Shown piece by piece: positions 55,450 through 64,000 of a stretch of DNA of 64,000 nt. The notes below the pieces were generated by a model. That model saw nothing but the letters and a program-made list of their open reading frames with translations. It did no database searches and was not told where the DNA came from. The stretch's first letter is position 1. Every line of letters starts with the position of its first letter. The translations under genes were made by a program, and so were the position numbers. Location of the stretch: positions 1,049,617 to 1,113,616 of the forward strand of contig OX439127.1 in assembly GCA_949318235.1 (NCBI GenBank), read 5' to 3'. This DNA comes from Ecdyonurus torrentis (taxonomy: Eukaryota > Arthropoda > Insecta > Ephemeroptera > Heptageniidae).

Positions 55450-57590
55450 AGGGAGAGAGAAATAAAATAAATAAACATAAAAATATTTAACTCTCACCAC
55501 TAATTACTTTTGCGAAGGGAATGTAATTAAGTAAGTAAGTAAGGAGTTAATTAAGTATATAATGTAAAACAGTTTTATATAATTTTTCCTATTTAAACAT
55601 ATTTAAAATTTTTTTTATTAAGTAGGACTGCAGCAGTTTTGTGTTTCAATGGATTATGATTCATTTTCTGCTAACGTTTGGGAACTTTTTAAAACTCGTT
55701 TCTATTTTTTCTGTTTTTTTATTAAATAGATGCACTAATGTACCGAAATTAAATAAATAACTTTTAATTTCAAGTCTTCAGTCGAAAATTGTTTAGACTT
55801 CGTTGCAGATCGTACAAAATCTTATACTATGAACTGAAAAAATGTTTATTTAATGAATTTTATTCAAATATAATATCAACAGTATTAACGTAATAAGCAA
55901 ACCAATATTTATATATCATTTCGCTGCAGTTACTTTTATAGTAAGGCATGAAATTCCTTAAAACTAATTAGTTACAGTATTTTAACATTAAAGCAACTAA
56001 ATACAATCAGTTAAAAAATTATAGTATTAATTTCTATTACTTAAAAATGTATTTACTCATTTATAATTATCATATTTTTACCACACAAATATAGAGCGTT
56101 CTTAGTATTCAATATGTTAGATAGGATTTGACTTAAATATGTATTTTACGCTTATTATTTTAAACAAATTTATTATGTTATTATTATGGTAAAGATGCAA
56201 AGATGATGTCACGACCTTTTTCTGGATACTTTCCTTTAATTTTCTACTTAAGATTCTTATGTATGAAAGTAATTAAACGTATAATTGTTTTTATTTCTTT
56301 TTGTATGAAAAGATATTACGACGCTATTTTTTTAAATAAATTGGATTCTTTTTATTTTATCCTATTGAGACAAATTATTGCTTAGCAAATAAAAGTGGGA
56401 CTTCGTTAGTTGAATACTTTAATATGTAAGGACTTTGCTGCGAAAAGGATTCTTAATTACAATTTTTCAAATACAATATTCTTTCTTGCTTAACTTTTTT
56501 ACCCGAAAGATTATTTTACAGCATTTTGGTACTGTTACATCTTCTTCAGAACGTAATGCTATCAAAATTTATATTAAATTTCTACTTATTTTATATTTTT
56601 TTGTCACTTATTAAATTTCTAGCTTGCGTGATATTTTAAAATCAAATGATTTTATCCTAATATTCTCCGTTCCTAAGTTAATTAAGGATGACATGTAGAG
56701 ATCGATCAATCTTTTTATTACTTTTTTTTTTAGTTTTTAAAAGATAAAAAATTTATTTTGAATTAAATGTCGAGTCAAAACACAGTATTATCACACTATA
56801 AAAGTATTTTACTCAATAACTAGATTTGTAAAAAGTAGACTTACTTTCGTTGTTTTAGGTTTTATTTGTTGAAAAACTAAATTTTGTTATTAAAACTGTA
56901 CCTATAAAACAATTTTTTTTTCGGAAATATAAACATGCCTAAAAATCTTGCTAGCTTTTTTTTGTTAACTCAAAAATATATTAAATAGAATTATTATTAA
57001 TAAAATAAATTTTTGAGAAATCAAATTTTTAACTTTTTTTCTTAAATTTATTATTGTTTTACGTTTTTTTAAAAGTTTCAAAAAATTAGGAAATGTAATA
57101 ATTTTTTTAAATTTAACTTTAAGGGAGTAGGTGACCGAATGATACCTCGCAAACTAGGACGGTTGCTAATAATAATAATATCACAAAATAAAGAAGAAAT
57201 GGTATTTAAAAATTAAGTTATGTCGAATATGTGAAAACACGTTTAAATATTTGTTATTACACTTTAAAGATAACATGTAAATGTAGAAAATCAAATTTTA
57301 GCGGGAAATTTTAGTCAAATTATATACATTTTTACTTTAAAAATATAGTTAAAAAATGTTTTGGAATAAAAAAAATGTTTAAAATTTACTTGATTTTATT
57401 TGTAAATTATAGTGTTTGTTTTATTGGAATTAAATCATGTACAAAAACTTATTGTGAAACTATAGTTCTTCTTTTAGCGATTTCTGGTCCAAGTCAGTCC
57501 CCCACCGCCTTAAACCACACTTACAATTGAAAGAAGGTAGTTTTTTAAATTAAGTTGTACTTTTCTGCAATTATATAAAATAAAACAGAT
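55450..57590. other. AT-rich DNA, no gene seen
   Basis: No frame with protein-like composition longer than about 60 codons was recognised, and there is no clear repeat structure. Confidence 0.5.
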
Positions 57591-57591
57591 T

Positions 57592-57858
<267 letters not shown>

Positions 57859-57860
<2 letters not shown>

Positions 57861-59596
57861 TCGTGGTTCCGCTATATTGTCCAATGTCCACTTGGTTCAA
57901 AGTTTACTAATGTCCGATGTCTACTTGGTTCAAAGTTTACTAATGTCCGATGTCAAAAAAAAAAAGAGACAAAAAAAAACTAATTATCTACTTTAATATT
58001 TGCAGTATTAATGAGGCATTTAACAGTTGTTACTATCATAAATATTGCCAAACAAGGCATAAATTATTTATTAAAAATATGTTATATTTTTATTAGAAAT
58101 AAAATAATTACTCTTTCGGTTGAGCAAAAAAGATCGCAAACTCAAACTTTAAATATTATAACTCATGAACGAAGCGTTGTATTAACAAAATAAAACATTA
58201 TTCTGAATTTTTGATTTATTGCCTATAATATGAAGTTTTAGTTTCTATATTGCACGTTACGTAATAGCAACAGCGCGATAATTGGCGCAACTCACCAAAA
58301 ATATGCGTAAAAATAAGTATTACTTGCTCCAAAGATGACTTAAGTAAATAAAAAAAAAAAAGGATGATTGCCGTATAAAATATCAAGAATTACAAATTCA
58401 AAATTCCCTTAATTTCGTTTTTAAGTTCTCTTAGTTAGTAATAATTTTAAAAAATGGTCATACAAATTAATACATCAGAAAATATATTGCAGTAGTTTAA
58501 AAAAATTATCACAAACAAAATTAGGTCACAGTTAATAACTACTTTTGCTCTATTTTTGAACCATATAGGTTTGTTCAGAAACTTAAAATTAATTCTTTTC
58601 TATATGCAACTGCAGACAATAAACATGTCAAATTAAAATTTAGAGTCAAAGAATTCATAATTCATTTTATGTTGACTTGCAACTTGCAATTAAAGAAAAA
58701 TATAAATTTAATTCAAGCACTGCATGTATTTACTTAGGTTGCGCAGCTATGGATAAGTTATATTTCATGATTATGAATTTCGTACGAAATTTTTATTTTC
58801 TATGTGAAAAAAAAAATTTCAAAATAAGTGGAAAAACAGATAGGGGTAGTTTACCACTAAACTCTTATGCAAACTGTTTGCGATAAAATTTGCAAATATT
58901 TAATATTTAAAAATATGATTTTTTTAATATATAGAAAATATTACAAAAAAACTTTTTCTAATCGTCTATTGCGATACAATAATTTTTCTTTGTATATATA
59001 AGTATACTTTTGCATATTATAAATTTTTTAATCAATTCTTAAACCAACAAATGCTAATTAAAAATGTAAATTTTATTTTATATGTAAAAAAAAAATCTAA
59101 ATTTATATCTGAGTAATTTTAAGTTGAAGTGTAGCATCGATTGTAGAAATTTTTTATTATTGAAAATTTATTTATTGAAAATTAACCGTAATAAGCCGGT
59201 AAATATAGCTATTATTTTTTAAATTAATTTCTTAAAGAAATATTGTTATCTTTTTGTTAAAATACAAGTTTTGACAAGCAAATGATATCTGCGTGTTCGT
59301 AAAAAGAGGCGTACCGCGTATCAGCTGACGTATTTTCTCGTAATATATTTTGAGTTTTTATTGTATAAATTTTCAATTTTTTAAGCTAGCTATAAGAAAT
59401 TTTAAATATATATGTAAAACAAAATTCTGGATTGAAAAATACAATAAAAAAATTTTGGTTCAAAATGGACATCGGATATTAGTACTTTTTTAAAAAAAAT
59501 GGACATCGGACATAGTAAACTTTGAACCAAGTGGACATCGGACATTAGTAAACTTTGAACCAAGTGGACATCGGACAATATAGCGGAACCACGACG
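57859..59596. mobile_element. 1.74-kb TIR element with 33-bp subterminal repeats
   Basis: The ends CGTCGTGGTTCCGCTATATT and AATATAGCGGAACCACGACG are perfect 20-bp inverted copies. Just inside each is a tandem array of GTCCGATGTC, CACTTGG, TTCAAAGTTTACTAAT (about 33 bp; about two units left, three right, in inverted orientation). AT/TA flanks match a TA-type target. The interior has no recognisable transposase. Confidence 0.88.
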
Positions 59597-60679
59597 ATAT
59601 ATAATAATAAACGATTTTTAAAAAAATTTAATATAGTGGGATTTCAGTGTTGTAAGTCATATATGGATATAAGGACATATTTATTTTGGATATAGTTAGG
59701 AAAGTTTTTTTTTTGCTCAATTACATTAAGTAAGCATTTTTATACTATAGATGCACTTATGTACGTACTAAGGGTAACTTACACAAACCGTATTACCCGA
59801 TTATATAAATCCGTATTTCCGAACAACATGCTCCTATTCGAGTATTACCTTTAAGACTTTCTTACAATCGACTTACCTCAGTTAACTCACAGCATCACAC
59901 CTCGTTCCTTTTCATATTCAGTATGGTCGTTATCAAAATGTTTTTTTTAAATGCATATACTTATATTGCTTGTAAATTAGTGTTACATCTTGGATATTTA
60001 GAGAGACATGATACAAATTAACTGCAAAGGCTAGAGGGTATATAGAAAATTCAAGTTTATATTACTGATGCTGTTTAAACGTTGTAACAGTTCTTAAATA
60101 ATGCTGTGGATATTATTAAAAAAATCAACAATTAAGTGATAACAAGAGCAGCTTTAACAGTTTAAAATAAGAGTCTAAGATTTTCAGCATTATAAATATT
60201 ATGAACAAGGAAGATTATTTATTATAATTTATAAGTATTTCGTTATATAAAACTAAATGAGCATGAAAATTTGCAAGCATACACGAACACACTTACAAAC
60301 ACACTATCAACATAAAATAAGTAACATAGCAAAGATTTCTTAACTCATTTACCATTAAACCAAACTCAGTTATACAAGCAGCACATGAATATACAAGCAC
60401 AAGCGATCACACATTAAAAAAATACTAAACCCTCAACAACTCAAACAAGAACTTAAACAACAACAAGAAAAACATCAGAAATTATTATTACAACAACAAC
60501 AAATTTTTAAAATTGGAAACACAATACCCATATCCATAGCAGTACGTATGCAGTTGGTTATGATGCATGGTTACCTAAATTTAACTATCTTTATTTGGAA
60601 ATTGAAGTTGAGTGCCTTAATCATCACACACATGTGTTGCAATCTCAGAAATCTCTAAATTAAAAATCAGGCCAAAAGT

Positions 60680-61230
60680 AGCGTTTACGGCTGCAGGATA
60701 CCTTATTGACTTTTCTTTTGCTGGAATTGATCGGTTACACCGCGTGCTGCAGATGCCTAGCGTTTTTGAATCTAAATACTACAAAACTTTAGAGAATACC
60801 TGTCACCAAATTTACGAAATGAGTGAGTAAGGCAGAGATAGGATGTTATTCAAGAAGAAAATGAAGCAAAGATGTAGACTAAAAGGCCACAAAAATTATT
60901 TCAGACGACAGTTATGATTTTTAGATATTACGGGTTTAAAAAAGATGGCTCAGGAGACAAGCGCTTCATTACACGTTCAGGAGTGTTATATACTTCTTGA
61001 CCGTTTATCAAAAAAGTTGCCTCCTTTTAATGTGCTATGCACAGATCGTTAAATACTGGTGCATATGAAATCATAAAACTGCACAACAATAGAAAGAAGA
61101 GCAACACTGTATGCCCATTCTCCTGTCTGCTATTTCAGAGCTCCATTCCCCTCATACCTGTTAACTGTAATATTAAACACGTGCTTTCTTATTTCTTGAC
61201 CAAGTCAACGATCATCAAGTTCTAGTAAAC
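60680..61230 (+). pseudogene. Possible decayed DDE transposase
   Basis: Scraps on the + strand read FTAAGYLIDFSFAGIDRLHR, SVFESKYYKTLENTCHQIYE, ECYILLDRLSKKLPPFNVLC and TDR, with stops and shifts between. The layout (F-x-G...YYK...H/Q, then a late TDR) resembles Kolobok-like or related animal transposases, but I recognise it only weakly. Confidence 0.35.
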
Positions 61231-61325
61231 AACAAAAAACTTGATCTCTAATATAAATACATTTAATTGATGTTACAATTTTTTTAAATATAAATCTTGA
61301 TGTTTTAAAATCGAGCAGTCTTGCT

Positions 61326-61850
61326 TAGTGTTGTGAAAACGAAACTGCACTTATAAAAGCGCACTTTTAGAGCGCACTTTCGCGCACATTTAAAAGTGCG
61401 CGCACTTTTAAAAGTGCGGTAAAATTTGAAAATAGTGCAAAAGTGAGCAAAAATCAAATTTTAACCAGTTATGACTTAAAATTGCCTGTTGTAGTAATTA
61501 ATGAACGTTTAAATACATATTTAAAATTTTTTTCAAGACAATTGGGTACAAAATATTTTTTTAAAAAATCACGATTTTTATTAAAAAAAATGTAAAATAA
61601 TTTTAGAATTTCTTTGAGGGTCATTAAATAACTAATAATGAGTTAAAAAACACAAATTAAGTTAAAATAGCTTACTTTTAACTTAATTAACATCTGTAAT
61701 TACTCTATTGGCTGATTTAGACCGCGAATTTTCAAATATTAAAAGTGCGCTAAAAGTGCACTTTCGCGCACTTATAAAAGTGCACTTTTAAAAGTGCGCG
61801 CACGCATATTTAAAAGTTCGCGAGCGCACTTTTGCTTTTTTACAACACTA
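61326..61850. mobile_element. hAT-type MITE with AAAAGTGCGC subterminal repeats
   Basis: The ends TAGTGTTGTGAAAA and TTTTTTACAACACTA pair. The flanking 8-mers GTCTTGCT (61318) and CTCTTGCT (61851) match at 7 of 8 positions, as expected for hAT. Near each end are clusters of AAAAGTGCGC/GCGCACTTTT palindromic repeats. At 525 bp it has no coding sequence. Confidence 0.85.
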
Positions 61851-61939
61851 CTCTTGCTTCTCATTACCAAGCAAGGTTATTTGTTAAAGTATTGAAACTT
61901 CGAGTTTGAGATTGTTATTTCACATCGAAATTTGTTTAA

Positions 61940-63960
61940 CCCTCAAGATGCCGGACTAATCATTTTGCGTGGTATGCCAAGCCCAGTGCACTAGACCCTA
62001 TTTTTATAATTTGATATTACAAAAGGTATCCATTGTACAAAGTTAAAATTTTTATAGACGATCCAAAATTTATTAGAGTGTATAGCAAAATTATTTAAAC
62101 ATTTTTATCGCAATTATGGTAATAGCGAAAAATTAATAACTAAAAGTATTTTTGTCTATAAGAAATACATTGACTGCGATTCACAATTTTAAACCTTATC
62201 AGGTATTAAAGAGGTTGTGTGCATAAGGTTAGAAAAAAATAGAGCAATAGATGCTCGATTATAAATAAAAAACTTTTTATGATGCGAGGGGTCACTAGCA
62301 AATTTTACTTTTATAAGAAGAGAAGTCTCGAATCTAAAGAATATAATTTAAAATAGTACAGGGTGTTTTTTTAAATTTTTACTATTTTAGAGGCTGATTT
62401 CAATATGAAAAACTTTTAAAATTCCAACTTGTTATATATCAAATTAAAGCACATATTTTGACATTTTAAAAAATGTTCGCAAAAAAAAATTATGTCAAGT
62501 GGTTTAGATTTTAACCAGTAATTGATGTAAGAGCTCATTTTTGCTGAAAAAACTCGATTGCACCAGATTTTGATGTCAACAAAGGCTGGATTGGCCGAGA
62601 TATACCCACAGCTTGTGCACCCAGATCACTAGATCTCACCCCACCTGATTTTTTCTTGTGGGATGACAAAAAGAAAGTGTTTAAGGCTCCAGTGCATTAT
62701 ATCCCAGAGTTAAAGCAACGCCATCAGGATTACTGAGATGCTATCGAATCCATCACGGCTGATATATTCTGCAACGGATGTGGCTCGAACTGCAATTTCA
62801 ACTTGACAACTGCCGGGCTACAAATGGTTTTCACGTGGATAAATCTTAATTTCATTTGCTTCTCATCACTTTTAACTAAGAAAAAATGAAAAAGACGTTT
62901 TTTTATTTTTTTTTATGAAAACGCTGTTTGCTACTGTCTTTTTTTCGAAAAAATCACACTTCGTGTTGTTTTGCATATAGTCGAAAGAAAAATCGCCAAA
63001 GCACGTTCTTAAAAACAGAAAAGAAAATGACAAAACTTAAGTTGTATAAAAAGTCTGATTTGTCAATAAACTTCATATTAAAAGCGCTTCTGAAAAAGTA
63101 AAAATTTAAATAAACACCCTGTATATATTCATTCTCATCTCTCCTGTCATATTAACTCCAACAATTTAATTTTTTTACCCTATAAATTAAATAAAGTAAA
63201 AATCAAATTATCTACTACGGCATAACCGTTTAGCAGATTTTTTTTTGCCATTATATTTTTAATTTAAATTATTAAATTAGATTTAAATATGCATAATTTT
63301 ATATATTATTTCTCTTACAGATCTTAAAATCTTTCAGAGGTAGATATTTGCAATATATATATTACGGCATTACAAATTACAGAGATGATATATTTTATAC
63401 AAGATTTGAACAAATACCATACCATACCATACACCAACCGCGTATTTTTTTACACCTTTTATAAATTTATTTTTATTAGTCTGTGTATACTATAATGAAA
63501 TAAATAAAGCATCAAAAGGGCCGCATTGTGTTATAATATAAAATAATAATTAATGCAAGAAGGCAATAAAGCTTTTAACATCCCTTATTTTTTATCTTAT
63601 ATACTTAACATTATTTTTCTTTGAGAAAAAAAGGCCCCCTCTTTATTTTTGTAACCTCTCAGGGTAATAAATTTTTTACTCCAAAGTGATCGACTACTCA
63701 AGAGGTGACCTTTTATATTTTTTATATAGAGCAGGTATGCAGATGTCCCAAAACCAGTACGGCTGTCAACGCAAAATCAAAACTTTGATTATGAATAACA
63801 ATTAATGCAATCATATCTGCGCGCTTAACTTTTTTATAGATGTAAGTCAACACTTTTAAAGAAGTAACACAATTTAAATAAACTTTGAGCAATTATAAAA
63901 ATTTTAAAATTAAAAAAACTAACTCAAAAACGAGACAGACTCTGTCCGAGCGCTTGAGGG
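61940..63960. mobile_element. CCCTCAA-ended TTAA element with nested mariner relic
   Basis: TTAA at 61936-61939 and 63961-63964. The ends CCCTCAAGATGCCGGAC and GTCCGAGCGCTTGAGGG are inverted copies. It is in reverse orientation relative to the copies at 15887 and 42065. It is enlarged by the insertion at 62359-63121. Confidence 0.78.
62359..63121 (+). mobile_element. Internally deleted mariner-like element, copy B
   Basis: The ends CAGGGTGTTTTTTTAAATTT and AAATTTAAATAAACACCCTG are inverted copies with TA on both sides. It encodes only SPDFFFWDDKKKVFKAP-type C-terminal transposase remnants with stops (frames shifted). It is colinear with 28947-29716 and inserted into a TTAA element, so it is younger than its host. 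Confidence 0.82.
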
Positions 63961-64000
63961 TTAAAAAATTCTGATCGCTACTAAATATCATTTTAACATC

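Noticed and set aside
56203..56385. 60-codon AT-rich ORF, and similar small frames at 44919, 58011, 58677 and 61037
   Set aside because: Length and composition are as expected by chance in AT-rich DNA, with no splice or repeat support.

Overview
The window looks like AT-rich, repeat-laden genomic DNA from an animal, most likely an arthropod. It has spliced exons with GT-AG junctions, long introns, extensive (TA)n, (GA)n and (GGGA)n tracts, and many decayed class II transposons: mariner-type, piggyBac-type, hAT-type, and elements known only from their terminal repeats. I see no bacterial features, no rRNA or tRNA, no CRISPR array and no intact transposase. The arthropod call is an inference, resting mainly on the style of the mariner-like transposase.

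I can assemble only one host gene. It lies on the + strand in at least 16 exons from 14919 to 39332 and encodes a secreted-looking protein with three C-type lectin domains (CTLDs). The exon phases join without a stop for 643 codons. Each CTLD is built from the same exon module (short lead exon, first-Cys exon, 'CC' helix exon, Trp/Cys exon, C-terminal exon, then a linker exon), so the gene appears to have grown by tandem duplication of an exon block. The last exon is a Ser/Thr/Asn-rich, heavily sequon-bearing tail followed by an AATAAA signal. The 5' end was not found; it lies upstream, possibly in or beyond the assembly gap at 14445-14644.

Everything else is repeat biology. From left to right: 0-8 kb has a palindromic mariner derivative, a CACTG-ended element candidate, and an element packed with ACGTGTA-type arrays between long (TA)n tracts. 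8-11 kb is AT-rich with no gene seen. 11-14.8 kb is a giant inverted repeat cut by the N gap. 15-39 kb is the lectin gene, with introns filled by TTAA-flanked piggyBac-type elements (one carrying (GGGA)n arrays), a hAT MITE, hairpins, long inverted repeats, mariner relics, two more copies of the palindromic mariner composite, and a truncated LINE abutting the penultimate exon. 39-64 kb has a second (GGGA)n-bearing relative, more TTAA elements, a decayed reading frame of unknown origin, a recent long inverted repeat, a decayed hAT transposase, a GC-richer inverted/direct repeat complex, a TIR element with 33-bp subterminal repeats, a possible DDE transposase relic, a hAT MITE, and a piggyBac-type element with a mariner relic nested inside it.

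The most notable non-gene observations are: (1) a mariner-derived foldback family whose three copies share the same internal inversion junction; (2) (GGGA)n arrays carried inside a TTAA-flanked element family; (3) the repeated association of (TA)n tracts with element ends; and (4) a LINE fragment that apparently supplies the region just upstream of a lectin-exon splice acceptor.
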